From Chitinophagaceae bacterium (GTDB taxonomy: Bacteria > Bacteroidota > Bacteroidia > Chitinophagales > Chitinophagaceae), in the NCBI GenBank assembly GCA_016708765.1, contig JADJFD010000002.1, forward strand, positions 310,001 to 374,000: DNA of 64,000 nt, in the 5' to 3' direction. Position numbers and translations under genes: made by a program. The notes beneath the pieces are model-generated. The model searched no databases. It was not told where the DNA came from and saw only the letters and a list, made by a program, of their open reading frames with translations. Below, in pieces: positions 45,918 through 55,871 of this stretch. Positions within the stretch are counted from its first letter, which is position 1, and the number at the start of each line of letters is the position of its first letter.

Positions 45918-48900
45918 CTGAAAGCGATAAAAGAACTTGGCATAACCAAAGAAGATATTGGCAAAAAGATATCGGTTGAAGAATATAACCAGAAGTGTCG
46001 TGAAGCAGTATTGCGGTATAAAGACAAGTGGGATGACATTACTAAGAAAATGGGTTACTGGGTTGATTTGAATGACCCGTACATCACTTTCAAAAACGAA
46101 TACATTGAAACACTTTGGTGGATATTGAGTGAACTGTATAAAAAAGGATTCTTGTATGAAAGTGTAAGCATCCAACCTTATTCACCGGCAGCAGGCACAG
46201 GATTAAGTTCGCATGAACTAAACCAGCCTGGAACGTATAAAGATGTAAAAGATACCAGTGCAGTGGCGATGTTTAAAGCAAAGCCAAATTCATTAATTCC
46301 AATTCCAGAATCAGAAGAACTTTTCTTTCTGGCATGGACGACTACTCCATGGACATTACCATCAAATCTAGGGTTGACTGTTGGGCCAAATATTAATTAT
46401 AATGTATTATTGACCACTAACCCATATACTGGCAAAACATGCTATGTAATAATGGCTGAACCTTTGATAAATAAATACTTTGTAACAAGTATTGCTTTTT
46501 TCGGGGAAGAGCATGTTGCTTTTTTGGAACAAGAGAAAGATTTTTTAACAAAGCTAAAATACCTTCAGTCAAATGATATATTACCTAAAAAAGGAAACCA
46601 ATTTGCATTTGTCGTTGGCAACTTCAAAGGCTTGCAATTAGAAGGTCTTGAATACGAACAACTACTTCCTTTCGAAGCCAATTCATTAAAAGCAATACTA
46701 GAAATAACACCGGACGCTAAACCATTCCGTGTAATGGTTGATTCATTTGTAACCACTGAAGACGGTACTGGTATCGTCCACACTGCTCCTGCTTTTGGTG
46801 CAGATGACTATAAAGTGGGAAAGAAATATAATATCGGAATTCTAACGATGGTTGACAGACAAGGCAAATTTGTAGATGGCCTTGGGGAGTTCAGCAATCG
46901 TTATGTTAAGAATTATAAAGACGAACCGGATTATGTAGATGTGAATGTTGACATCAGTGTAAAACTGAAAAAAGAGAACCGGGCTTTTAAAGTAGAAAAA
47001 TACGAACACAACTATCCGCATTGCTGGCGAACTGATAAACCCATTCTTTATTATCCGTTGGATGCATGGTTCATCAAAACCACAGCAGTAAAAGAAAGAA
47101 TGGTGGAGTTGAATAAAACTATCAACTGGAAACCAAAATCAACCGGCGAAGGAAGATTTGGCAACTGGTTAGAAAATGTGGTAGACTGGAATTTGAGTCG
47201 TTCAAGATTTTGGGGAACTCCATTGCCTATTTGGAAAACAGAAGATGGAGAAGAAGAAATTTGTATTGGTTCTATTGAAGAGTTGAATGCAGGAATAAGA
47301 AAAGCCAACGAAGTTTTGGGTGGCGATGTAAATAAGCATTACCTGCATGAAGGTATTCTTGATTTACATAAGCCCTATGTAGATGATATTATTTTAGTTA
47401 GTAAATCAGGAAAACCCATGAAAAGGGTTCCTGATTTAATAGATGTATGGTTCGATAGCGGCGCTATGCCGTATGCCCAATGGCATTTTCCTTTTGAGAA
47501 TAAAGAAACATTTGAAAAGAGTTTTCCGGCTGATTATATAGCAGAAGGTGTAGACCAGACAAGAGGTTGGTTCTATACATTGCATGCAATTGCTGTCATG
47601 TTATTCGACAGTGTTGCATACAAAACCTGTGTGTCAAATGGCCTCGTATTGGATAAGAATGGAGTAAAGATGAGTAAACGATTGGGCAACATTGTTGACC
47701 CTTTCACCACCATCGAAACTTTCGGTGCAGATGCTACAAGATGGTATCTCGTTACCAATGCTTCGCCATGGGACAATATGAAGTTTGACCTAGATGGCAT
47801 CAAAGAAGTACAACGTAAATTCTTCGGCACACTTTATAATACGTATCAATTTTTTGCTTTGTATTCCAATGTGGATGGCTTTGCTTTTAAAGAAGAATAC
47901 ATTCCTTTAAAAGATCGTCCTGAAATTGACCGCTGGATTCTTTCATCATTAAATACAGTGATAAAGAAAGCCAATGCTTACATGGACGACTTTGAACCAA
48001 CACAGGCTGGTCGTGTAATTGAGGATTTTGTAGATGAGCATTTAAGCAACTGGTACGTTCGTCTATGCAGAAGAAGATTCTGGAAAGGCGAATACGAGCA
48101 GGATAAGATATGTGCTTACCAGACTTTATACGAATGTTTGGAAACAATAACAAGGTTAATAGCTCCTATTTCTCCATTCTTCAGTGATACGGTTTTCCAA
48201 AACCTGAATGCAGTAACAAAAAGATTTAAAAATCCGGATGGTACGATAGTGGAGTCTGTCCATCATGTAAGTTATCCTGATATTGATATGACTCAGAACC
48301 CCCTAACGGGGGGCAGGGGGGCTATTGATACACTACTGGAAGAAAGAATGCAACTGGCACAGGATTCTTCTTCACTAATTCTTTCATTAAGAAAGAAAGT
48401 GAACATCAAAGTTCGTCAGCCATTACAAAAGGTATTAATTCCGGTAATGACTGCTTCTATGAAAGAGCAATTGCAAAAGGTGGAAGACCTGATAAAAGCC
48501 GAGGTAAATGTGAAAGAAATTGAATACCTGAATCCCGACAATACTTTCATCAGCAAAAAAATAAAACCAAACTTTGTTGCCCTTGGAAAAAAGCTAGGAG
48601 CAAAGATGAAAGCCGTGTCGGCAGCATTGGCATTATTCACACAGGACGATATTGCTTTGTTGGAAAAAGAAGGACAATATAGTTTGCCAGTTGATGGCGA
48701 ACCTGTAATATTACAGATTGCCGATGTTGATATAAGTAGTGAAGACATTCCGGGCTGGACAGTGGCAAATAAAGGCAGCTTAACCGTTGCTTTAGACATA
48801 ACAATAACACCTGAATTAGCCGCAGAAGGTAATGCCAGAGAGTTCGTCAACAGGATTCAAAAAATTCGTAAAGAAGGTGGTTTTGAACTGACAGATAGGG

Positions 48901-49076
48901 TAAAAGTAACTGTATCTGAGGCGGATGGGTTAAAAGAATCGTTGACAAAGTATAAAGACTATATTTGCGCCGAAATTCTAGCGGATGAGTTAGAGTTTTC
49001 ATCAACTAAAATTGATGGTATTAGTATAGATATTAATGAAGTTTTTCTAAATGTGATTGTTTCAAAAAAAGGGTAA
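45918..49076 (+). CDS. ileS: Isoleucyl-tRNA synthetase, N-terminus missing
   Basis: A class I aminoacyl-tRNA synthetase that charges tRNA-Ile. The window has about 1053 codons of it: the open frame from 45918 begins inside the domain after the HIGH motif (KELGITKEDIGKKISVEE), then the editing domain, DWNLSRSRFWGTPLPIW, the KMSKR loop in GVKMSKRLGNIVDP, and the anticodon-binding C-terminus. The N-terminal 90-100 residues, including the HIGH motif, are absent. Before 45918 an ATG at 45912 is followed at once by TAG. A TTG at 46011 is the next possible start. With the ATP site missing, the protein as written could not work. Because IleS is essential, a misassembly is likely. The DksA-family gene follows by 4 bases. 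Confidence 0.85.
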   Translation: MKAIKELGITKEDIGKKISVEEYNQKCREAVLRYKDKWDDITKKMGYWVDLNDPYITFKNEYIETLWWILSELYKKGFLYESVSIQPYSPAAGTGLSSHELNQPGTYKDVKDTSAVAMFKAKPNSLIPIPESEELFFLAWTTTPWTLPSNLGLTVGPNINYNVLLTTNPYTGKTCYVIMAEPLINKYFVTSIAFFGEEHVAFLEQEKDFLTKLKYLQSNDILPKKGNQFAFVVGNFKGLQLEGLEYEQLLPFEANSLKAILEITPDAKPFRVMVDSFVTTEDGTGIVHTAPAFGADDYKVGKKYNIGILTMVDRQGKFVDGLGEFSNRYVKNYKDEPDYVDVNVDISVKLKKENRAFKVEKYEHNYPHCWRTDKPILYYPLDAWFIKTTAVKERMVELNKTINWKPKSTGEGRFGNWLENVVDWNLSRSRFWGTPLPIWKTEDGEEEICIGSIEELNAGIRKANEVLGGDVNKHYLHEGILDLHKPYVDDIILVSKSGKPMKRVPDLIDVWFDSGAMPYAQWHFPFENKETFEKSFPADYIAEGVDQTRGWFYTLHAIAVMLFDSVAYKTCVSNGLVLDKNGVKMSKRLGNIVDPFTTIETFGADATRWYLVTNASPWDNMKFDLDGIKEVQRKFFGTLYNTYQFFALYSNVDGFAFKEEYIPLKDRPEIDRWILSSLNTVIKKANAYMDDFEPTQAGRVIEDFVDEHLSNWYVRLCRRRFWKGEYEQDKICAYQTLYECLETITRLIAPISPFFSDTVFQNLNAVTKRFKNPDGTIVESVHHVSYPDIDMTQNPLTGGRGAIDTLLEERMQLAQDSSSLILSLRKKVNIKVRQPLQKVLIPVMTASMKEQLQKVEDLIKAEVNVKEIEYLNPDNTFISKKIKPNFVALGKKLGAKMKAVSAALALFTQDDIALLEKEGQYSLPVDGEPVILQIADVDISSEDIPGWTVANKGSLTVALDITITPELAAEGNAREFVNRIQKIRKEGGFELTDRVKVTVSEADGLKESLTKYKDYICAEILADELEFSSTKIDGISIDINEVFLNVIVSKKG

Positions 49077-49080
49077 TACT

Positions 49081-49953
49081 ATGGCTACTAAAAAGAAAGC
49101 AGCTCCTAAAAAGGCAATTAAAAAAGCTACTAAACCCGCACCTAAGGCTGCTTCAAAAAAACCAGCAGCAAAGAAAACTGTGAAAAAATCTGCACCTAAA
49201 AAGGCGGCTAAGCCTGCTCCAAAAAAAGCAGCTAAACCCGTTGCGAAAAAGCCTGCTCCAAAAAAAGCAGCTCCAAAGAAAGTAGCTAAACCTGCCCCAA
49301 AACCAGTGGCTAAGGCTATTCCGAAACCAGTAGCTAAGCCAGTAGCTAAACCTGCTCCAAAAGTGGAGGTGACACCAGAAGTTCCAGCTCCTAAAAAGTC
49401 TGGAAAGGTGGATCCGAAATCCTTGGTTTCTATCAAACAAAAAGTAAAACCAGTGATAAAAAAAGAACCTCCGAAGCCCACTAAAGTTGTAATTCCAAAA
49501 ACAACAACTAAAAGTTCAGTAAAGTATGAACCAGATTTTACGAAATCTGTATTAGACCAATCTATTCCTCAGTACAACGGCCCTACTATGCGTTATTCTG
49601 ATAATGACCTTGTAGAATTCAGGGAGATCATTACCAGGAAACTGGATGCAGCTAAAAAAGAGCTTACTTATTTGCAAGGTTTGATTACTCGCAAAGAAGA
49701 AGGTGGAGATATGGATGAAGGTCGATACATGACAATGGAAGATGGTAGTGTAAGTATGGAAAGAGAGCAGCTAAGCCAAATGGCAAGCCGCCAGATCACT
49801 TTCATCGATCATTTGGAAAAAGCGATGATGCGTATTGAAAATAAAACATATGGCATATGTCGTGTTACAGGCAACCTTATTGACAAGGCTCGTCTTCGGG
49901 CTGTTCCTCATGCTACTTTAAGCATTGAAGCGAAACAGACAATGAATAAATAA
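49081..49953 (+). CDS. DksA/TraR family protein with histone-H1-like Lys-rich tail
   Basis: A 290-residue protein with two parts. The first about 150 residues are a repetitive tail of Lys, Ala and Pro (KKAAPKKAIKKATKPAPK and many KPAPKKAAK repeats), like the C-terminal domain of histone H1; it should be positively charged and bind DNA. The last 110 residues are a TraR/DksA coiled-coil and zinc-finger-type domain: REIITRKLDAAKKELTYLQG forms the coiled coil and YGICRVTGNLIDKARLRAVP is the finger region. Of the four usual cysteines only one is seen, so zinc binding is probably lost. The start at 49081 is preferred over 49057. It follows ileS by 4 bases. Confidence 0.85.
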   Translation: MATKKKAAPKKAIKKATKPAPKAASKKPAAKKTVKKSAPKKAAKPAPKKAAKPVAKKPAPKKAAPKKVAKPAPKPVAKAIPKPVAKPVAKPAPKVEVTPEVPAPKKSGKVDPKSLVSIKQKVKPVIKKEPPKPTKVVIPKTTTKSSVKYEPDFTKSVLDQSIPQYNGPTMRYSDNDLVEFREIITRKLDAAKKELTYLQGLITRKEEGGDMDEGRYMTMEDGSVSMEREQLSQMASRQITFIDHLEKAMMRIENKTYGICRVTGNLIDKARLRAVPHATLSIEAKQTMNK

Positions 49954-49974
49954 GACTAACTGTTCTTTATAACA

Positions 49975-50008
49975 AAACCCCATTCAGCAAAAGCCGAATG
50001 GGGTTTTT
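49975..50008. terminator. Bidirectional rho-independent terminator
   Basis: AAACCCCATTC and GAATGGGGTTT form an 11-base-pair stem around AGCAAAAGCC, followed by TT. It lies between the DksA-family gene and the convergent alanine dehydrogenase gene. Confidence 0.75.
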
Positions 50009-50024
50009 CTTTTAGCATACTATC

Positions 50025-51239
50025 TTATCGTTGACTTGCAATCAATAAATTCAGATCGGTATACTTCAAATCAAATCGCTGACTGAGATAAAAATTCGTC
50101 AATGATCCTTTGAAAAGGTAAATACCATTCCGCAAATGAATCTGGTGCCAAAGAAGATTCTCAAATCCACCTTCTTCGCCTGCTTCTAATAGCAGTGGCA
50201 TTAAAACATTACTTATAGCTTGAGATGCTGTGCGAGAAAATCCGGAAGGAATATTTGGAACACAATAATGTATTACACCATATTTCATAAAGATCGGATG
50301 CTCATGAGAGGTTATTTCTGATGTTTCGAAACAGCCACCTCTGTCTATACTTACATCAATCACTACCGAACCAGGCCGCATATTACTTACCATTTCTTCA
50401 TTCACCACCATAGGCGTTCTGCCTGTTTGCGATCCCAATGCTCCAACAGCTACTTCACAGGTTTTTAATTGTTTGGCAAGCATTCGTGGCTCTATTACGG
50501 AAGTCCATAATCTTTGTCCTATATTATTTTGCAATCGCTTCAACCGGTAAACACTATTATCAAAAACTTTTACAGATGCACCTAACGCCAAGGCAGCTCT
50601 TGCAGCATACTCTCCTACAATTCCTGCACCAATTATAATAACTTTTGTTGGTGCAATACCAGAAACACCTCCTAATAAAACCCCTTTGCCATGATTGGCA
50701 GAACCTAAATATTGTGCGGCAATCAGCATTACAGCACTTCCTGCTATTTCACTCATGCTCCGGACTATTGGGTAAGAATCACTATCATCTTTCAAATTCT
50801 CAAACGAAATTGCTGTAACTCTTTTAGTCATCATCGCCTCCAGAATTTCAGCCTTCATTACAGAAATATGTATAGGCGAAATGATGACCTGATTTAATTG
50901 TAATAGAGGTAAATCCTCCTCAATGATTGGTGCACTTTTTACAAGTATGGGAGCTTTAAAAACCGATTCTCGATCATAAACTATTTTTGCACCAGCTTCG
51001 CTATAATCCTTGTCTCTGAAATGTGAGGCTTCACCGGCATTGTGTTCAATCATTACCTGATGGCCATTATTAATCAAAACACTTACTGCATCGGGAGTTA
51101 ATGCAATCCTGTTTTCCTGAAAAGCAATTTCTTTTGGTATACCAATCATCATCCCCTCTACTTTGGGCTTAATATCCAGTGTCTCTTCCAAAGTTTCATA
51201 ACTGAATGAAGTGCTTATTTTAGGCTTTTGCTGGCTCAT
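50025..51239 (-). CDS. ald: Alanine dehydrogenase
   Basis: A 404-residue NAD-dependent oxidoreductase of the alanine dehydrogenase/transhydrogenase family that interconverts alanine and pyruvate plus ammonia. The N-terminal domain reads IGIPKEIAFQENRIALTPD, with the substrate-binding Arg and Lys, and the Rossmann GxGxxG loop is IIGAGIVGEYAARAALALGA near residue 202. The conserved His in EHNAGEASHF is present. The family also includes lysine-type enzymes; alanine is the best guess. It lies downstream of tsaE on the same strand with 74 bases between, an order seen in other Bacteroidota. Regulation is not evident. Confidence 0.85.
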   Translation of the reverse strand: MSQQKPKISTSFSYETLEETLDIKPKVEGMMIGIPKEIAFQENRIALTPDAVSVLINNGHQVMIEHNAGEASHFRDKDYSEAGAKIVYDRESVFKAPILVKSAPIIEEDLPLLQLNQVIISPIHISVMKAEILEAMMTKRVTAISFENLKDDSDSYPIVRSMSEIAGSAVMLIAAQYLGSANHGKGVLLGGVSGIAPTKVIIIGAGIVGEYAARAALALGASVKVFDNSVYRLKRLQNNIGQRLWTSVIEPRMLAKQLKTCEVAVGALGSQTGRTPMVVNEEMVSNMRPGSVVIDVSIDRGGCFETSEITSHEHPIFMKYGVIHYCVPNIPSGFSRTASQAISNVLMPLLLEAGEEGGFENLLWHQIHLRNGIYLFKGSLTNFYLSQRFDLKYTDLNLLIASQR

Positions 51240-51313
51240 TAAATTGATTGCTGGTTAATTATTGGCGATCGGAGATCTATAAAATCAGAAGTTTTAAGCT
51301 ATTTCAAATGTAC

Positions 51314-51739
51314 TCAATTTTCGGCGATTTTTATGCTCCTTGTTTTCTCATCTACAAGCTCTAAATAAACATGTACTGCAGTATCAGGAAAGATACTTGG
51401 AGCTTTTTCTGGCCACTCTACTAGACAGATAAACCCACTAAAAAGACAGTCTTCAACTCCTGCTCTGATTGCTTCTTCTTCATCTTTTAGTCGATACAAA
51501 TCCATATGAAACAACAACCGCATTGTTCCTTCACAATCATATTTGTACTCATTAATGATGGGAAAAGTCGGGCTGCTGATAACATCTTTCACTCCTTTAA
51601 CTTCACATAGGGCATGAATAAAAGTTGTTTTGCCAGCACCCATTTGTCCATGAAAAGCGAATATATTTCCACTTCCGGCTTTTTCCCAAAATTCAACTGC
51701 GGCTGTATTTATTGCATCCAATGAGTAAATCAATTCCAT
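51314..51739 (-). CDS. tsaE: tRNA threonylcarbamoyladenosine biosynthesis ATPase TsaE
   Basis: A 141-residue small ATPase that supports the TsaBCD complex in adding threonylcarbamoyl to A37 of ANN-decoding tRNAs. Walker A is HGQMGAGKTTFIHALC near residue 31; the Walker B-like motif is HMDLYRLKDEEEA near 85 and LVEWPE near 113. Length is typical. A TAAATTTG box lies only 4 bases before the start, suggesting a leaderless transcript. It is divergent from the CopA gene. Confidence 0.93.
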   Translation of the reverse strand: MELIYSLDAINTAAVEFWEKAGSGNIFAFHGQMGAGKTTFIHALCEVKGVKDVISSPTFPIINEYKYDCEGTMRLLFHMDLYRLKDEEEAIRAGVEDCLFSGFICLVEWPEKAPSIFPDTAVHVYLELVDEKTRSIKIAEN

Positions 51740-51743
51740 ACTT

Positions 51744-51751
51744 CAAATTTA
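51744..51751 (-). promoter_or_regulatory. -7 promoter box for tsaE
   Basis: On the minus strand the sequence reads TAAATTTG, 4 bases before the tsaE ATG, so the transcript should be leaderless or nearly so. Confidence 0.5.
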
Positions 51752-51817
51752 CAGCGTTATAGCAACCATGTTGTAAACATTTTCCGTTTCTTAAAATACT
51801 GGCTATCCTTGTTTAAG

Positions 51818-51825
51818 TAAATTTG
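51818..51825 (+). promoter_or_regulatory. -7 promoter box for copA
   Basis: TAAATTTG lies 4 bases before the copA ATG. It mirrors the tsaE box on the other strand, so both divergent genes appear to have leaderless transcripts. Confidence 0.5.
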
Positions 51826-51829
51826 TAAT

Positions 51830-53952
51830 ATGGAAACAGTTCAATGGAAAGTAGATGGAATGGATTGTACTAACTGTGCTCTTACTATTCACAAGTATTT
51901 GGATAAGCAAGGCATGAAAAATGTAAAGGTGAATTTTGGCACTGGTGATGTTTCATTTGACATAAACGATATAAAAAAAGAGGGTGACCTGGCAAAAGGC
52001 ATTAAAGGCCTCGGCTATAAAGTAAAGGAAGCAAATCTTTCACATGGACATAGCCATGATGATGAACATGCTGGATTTTTATCAACTCATCTACAACGCT
52101 TCTGGTTTTGCCTACCCTTTACCGCTGTGCTCATGCTGCACATGATACCAGGATTGCATATACACTGGCTGATGAATCATTGGGTGCAGTTAGCACTTAC
52201 CATTCCTGTTTACGTAGTTGGCTTTAATTTTTTTGGAAAAAGTGCATGGAAAAGTATTCGCAATGGAATACCTAATATGAATGTGCTGATAGCAATTGGT
52301 TCTACCGCAGCATTCTTTTATAGCTTATATGGATCGCTTACTGGGCAAGCAGAGCAGTATATGTTTTATGAAACAACTGCTACCATCATCACACTTGTTT
52401 TCATGGGGAATTATTTAGAAGAAGCTTCTGTAAATGCGACACAGAGAGAGTTAAATCAATTGGCTAAGTCGCAAAAAGTAATGGCCAATATGATTGCTTT
52501 TGATGATGAACATAAAGAACAGATTTTCCTGTTGAAAATATAGCACTGCGAGTTGGTGATTTGATTTTATTAAAAAGTGGTGAACAGGTACCAATTGACT
52601 GCAAAATTCTCTGGGGTGATGTGCAGGTTAATGAAGCTATTATAACTGGTGAAAGTATACCCGTTCATAAAGTAAAAAAAGATAAACTAATTGGCGGCAG
52701 CCTGATTAGCGATGGCACTGCAAAAGCACAGGTAACAGCTGTTGGTAAAGACACTGTTTTATCTGGAATCATTAATATGGTAAAACAAGCTCAGGGAGAA
52801 AAACCACCTGTGCAGCAACTTGCGGATAAGATCAGTGCCATATTTATTCCTATCGTTCTGGGAATTGCTGCTCTTACGTTGATATTAAGCTGGATTGTTC
52901 TAAAAGATTTTACACCAGCTCTCATGCGAAGCATTGCTGTATTAGTTATTGCCTGCCCCTGTGCTATGGGTTTAGCCACACCTGCAGCCATTGCTGTTGG
53001 TCTTGGCCGTGCTGCAAAAACAGGAATTCTTTTTCGCAATGCTACCAGCCTCGAAACATTTAAGGATATTAAAAGAGTTGTATTTGACAAAACAGGAACA
53101 TTAACGACTGGTAAATTTCAAATAGCAGGAATTAATTCTCAAATTGAAGAAGCTAAGTTTAAGCTGACTTCATATAGCCTTGAAAAATATTCCAATCATC
53201 CGATTGCAAAAGCAATTACTGAAGAATGGAAATCGAAGGATGAAATCCGCTGGAAAAAAATAGAAGAAGTAAAAGGCTTCGGCATGAAAGCGGAAGACAA
53301 TGAAGGAAATACCTGGTGGGCTGGTTCTTATAAAATTGCTGACAAACTAACAAAAGATGACACTCACAATGTTTACATAACAAAGAATGATTCGCTAATC
53401 GGATGGATTGATGTGAAAGATGAAATACGGCCTGAAGCAAAAGCAGTTATAAATTATCTGCATAGTAAAAACATTGAGACCATCTTATTAAGTGGCGACC
53501 GTTTGGAAAAATGCAATCAACTGGCCGCTGAACTAAATATTGATACCGTCATCGCAGAACAAACTCCGGAACAAAAATTAGCCAAGATCACAGAACTAAA
53601 TGCTGAGATGCCAACTGCAATGGTTGGTGATGGTATTAATGATGCACCGGCATTGGCAAAAGCAACCATTGGCATTTCAATGAACGATGCTTCGCAGATA
53701 GCCGTACAATCAGCACATGTAGTATTAATGAATAATGGTTTAAAAAATCTTCCAACAGCTTTAGGTTTAGGAAAACATACTTACCTCACTATCAAACAAA
53801 ATCTTTTCTGGGCTTTTGCCTATAATATAGTTGCTATTCCTGTTGCTGCCTTTGGATTTCTTACTCCTACTTTTGGTGCATTGATTATGGGATTAAGCGA
53901 TGTTGTACTTGCCATTAATTCTGTTCGCCTGTTCGTAAAGAAAGTGGTGTAA
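51830..53952 (+). CDS. copA: Copper-exporting P1B-1 ATPase CopA, frameshifted
   Basis: A copper efflux ATPase of about 707 residues once repaired. The N-terminal HMA domain has the CxxC copper site Cys13-Thr-Asn-Cys16 in GMDCTNCALT. A His-rich stretch (HGHSHDDEH) follows, then eight membrane segments with the CPC motif in VIACPCAMGLATPAA, the phosphorylation DKTGTLTTG, and the GDGINDAPALA hinge. CPC plus the HMA domain fits Cu+ export. The frame breaks at 52524-52527: TTTT should be five T, and repair reads KEQIFPVENIALRVGDLIL. It complements the copper uptake genes at 31-34 kb. It is divergent from tsaE and followed by recQ. Confidence 0.88.
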
Positions 53953-53966
53953 ATTCACAGCATTCC

Positions 53967-55871
53967 ATGGCAGAAATTCATTCCATATTAAAACAATACT
54001 GGGGCTATGATTCTTTTCGTCCGTTACAAGAAGATATTATTAACGCAATTCTTGAAGGCAATGACAGCTTAGCATTAATGCCAACAGGAGGAGGCAAATC
54101 TTTATGCTATCAGGTTCCGGCAATGGCAAAAGATGGATTATGCCTTGTTGTGTCTCCCTTAATTGCGTTGATGAAAGACCAAGTAGAAAATCTTCGTAGA
54201 AAAGGGATAACTGCTTTTGCTGTTTATTCCGGGATGAGTCGTAAAGAAGTAATTAATACTTTCAAAGTAGCAAGCGAAAGCAATTGCAAATTTTTATACG
54301 TTTCGCCTGAACGATTAGAGTCGACTTTGTTTAAAGAATATCTTCCTGGCTTAGGTGTAAATCTTATTGCTGTGGATGAAGCACATTGTATTTCACAATG
54401 GGGTTATGATTTTCGTCCGCCTTATTTACGTATCGCTGCACTTCGTGAAGAATTGCCGCATGTAACAATGCTTGCATTAACGGCGTCTGCCACTCCTGAA
54501 GTGCAAAAAGATATTTGTGAAAAATTAGAATTTCAAAATCATCAAATATTTCGTCAATCATTTGAAAGAGCAAACCTCTCCTATAGTGTATTCAAAGTTG
54601 ATTCTAAAATCAACAAAATAATTGAAGTGCTGCGAAAAGTCAATGGCACTTCGATTGTGTATTGCAAAAGCAGAAAAAGAACAAAAGAACTAAGTGAGCT
54701 TTTGCAATTACAACAAATCTCGTCAGACTATTATCATGCAGGCCTTGCACAAGAAGAAAGAAGTAAAAGACAAGAAGCATGGATCAATAATAAAACAAGA
54801 GTAATCGTTTGCACCAATGCTTTTGGAATGGGCATTGACAAACCGGATGTACGAACGGTCATTCATGCAGACGTTCCTGATTGTCTGGAAAATTATTATC
54901 AGGAAGCTGGCCGCGGTGGAAGAGATGGAAAAACTGCCTATGCGGTTCTATTATACGACGACAGGGATATTCATGAATTAGAAAAATTGGCAGATCTTCG
55001 TTTCCCATCTCTAAAAGATATTCGAGATGTTTATCAAAGCATTGCGAATTATTTACAAATACCTGTTGGGAGTGGCGAAGGCGAATATTATGATTTTGAT
55101 ATATCCGACTTCCTAAAGAAATTTAAACTTGTAGGGCACACAACACTGTATTCTCTTAAATCATTAGAGCAGGAGAACCTGCTTACTTTCAATGAACAAG
55201 TCTTTAATCCCTCGACAGTAGTATTTACGACTGATAAAAATCAACTGAGAAATATTGAGAATGAAAACGTCAAACTTGATAATACCATAAAAACTTTATT
55301 AAGGGCATACGAAGGCATCTTTGATCAGCCTACTTCAATTTCAGAAAAAATGATGGCCGGATTATTGAAAACAGATTATGAAGAAGTAAAAAAGCAACTC
55401 CAACTTTTACATAAAATGGGTATCATTGAATACCAGCCACAAAAAGATACACCACAACTTTTTTTATCTATAAACAGAATCAAAGCAGAGGATGTAAGGA
55501 TTGATATGGCCGCTTACATAAATAGAAAAGAACAGTTTCAACGAAGAATGAAACAAATGTTAGAGTTTGTTGATGAAAGTACAGCTTGTCGCAGTCAGGT
55601 AATCGGTTTCTATTTTGGAGATGAAAAAATAAAAGCTTGTGGCATTTGCGACAATTGCCTTCGGCAAAAGGCATCAGTACTTAGCAAAGAAGAATTTGAA
55701 ACGCTTCATCTCCGCATTATCAATTTAATAAAGCTTGAACCTTTACATACTAAAGACCTGTTGCTAAAGTTAGATGGAGTTAAAAAAGAAAAAGCCTGGA
55801 AGGTGATTGAATTCCTTCAGGCTGAAAATAAAATAAGCGTAAACAAAACAGGTTTAGTATCTCTTAACTGA
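53967..55871 (+). CDS. recQ: ATP-dependent DNA helicase RecQ
   Basis: A 634-residue superfamily 2 helicase that unwinds DNA 3' to 5' in repair and recombination. Walker A is MPTGGGKSLCYQ near residue 40, the DEAH box is AVDEAHCISQWGYDFRP near 135, and motif VI is YYQEAGRGGRDG near 315. The zinc-binding part of the RQC domain is late (residues 540-575): STACRSQVIG with FYFGDEKIKACGICDNC. The winged helix follows; an HRDC domain is not obvious. It starts 14 bases after copA and may be co-transcribed with it, although the functional link is not clear. Confidence 0.95.
   Translation: MAEIHSILKQYWGYDSFRPLQEDIINAILEGNDSLALMPTGGGKSLCYQVPAMAKDGLCLVVSPLIALMKDQVENLRRKGITAFAVYSGMSRKEVINTFKVASESNCKFLYVSPERLESTLFKEYLPGLGVNLIAVDEAHCISQWGYDFRPPYLRIAALREELPHVTMLALTASATPEVQKDICEKLEFQNHQIFRQSFERANLSYSVFKVDSKINKIIEVLRKVNGTSIVYCKSRKRTKELSELLQLQQISSDYYHAGLAQEERSKRQEAWINNKTRVIVCTNAFGMGIDKPDVRTVIHADVPDCLENYYQEAGRGGRDGKTAYAVLLYDDRDIHELEKLADLRFPSLKDIRDVYQSIANYLQIPVGSGEGEYYDFDISDFLKKFKLVGHTTLYSLKSLEQENLLTFNEQVFNPSTVVFTTDKNQLRNIENENVKLDNTIKTLLRAYEGIFDQPTSISEKMMAGLLKTDYEEVKKQLQLLHKMGIIEYQPQKDTPQLFLSINRIKAEDVRIDMAAYINRKEQFQRRMKQMLEFVDESTACRSQVIGFYFGDEKIKACGICDNCLRQKASVLSKEEFETLHLRIINLIKLEPLHTKDLLLKLDGVKKEKAWKVIEFLQAENKISVNKTGLVSLN

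Noticed and set aside
49062..49481. Long antisense reading frames rich in Gly, Ala and Phe opposite the H1-like tail
   Set aside because: They are the complement of the repetitive Lys-Ala-Pro codons of the DksA-family gene; low complexity, no family match, no promoter.
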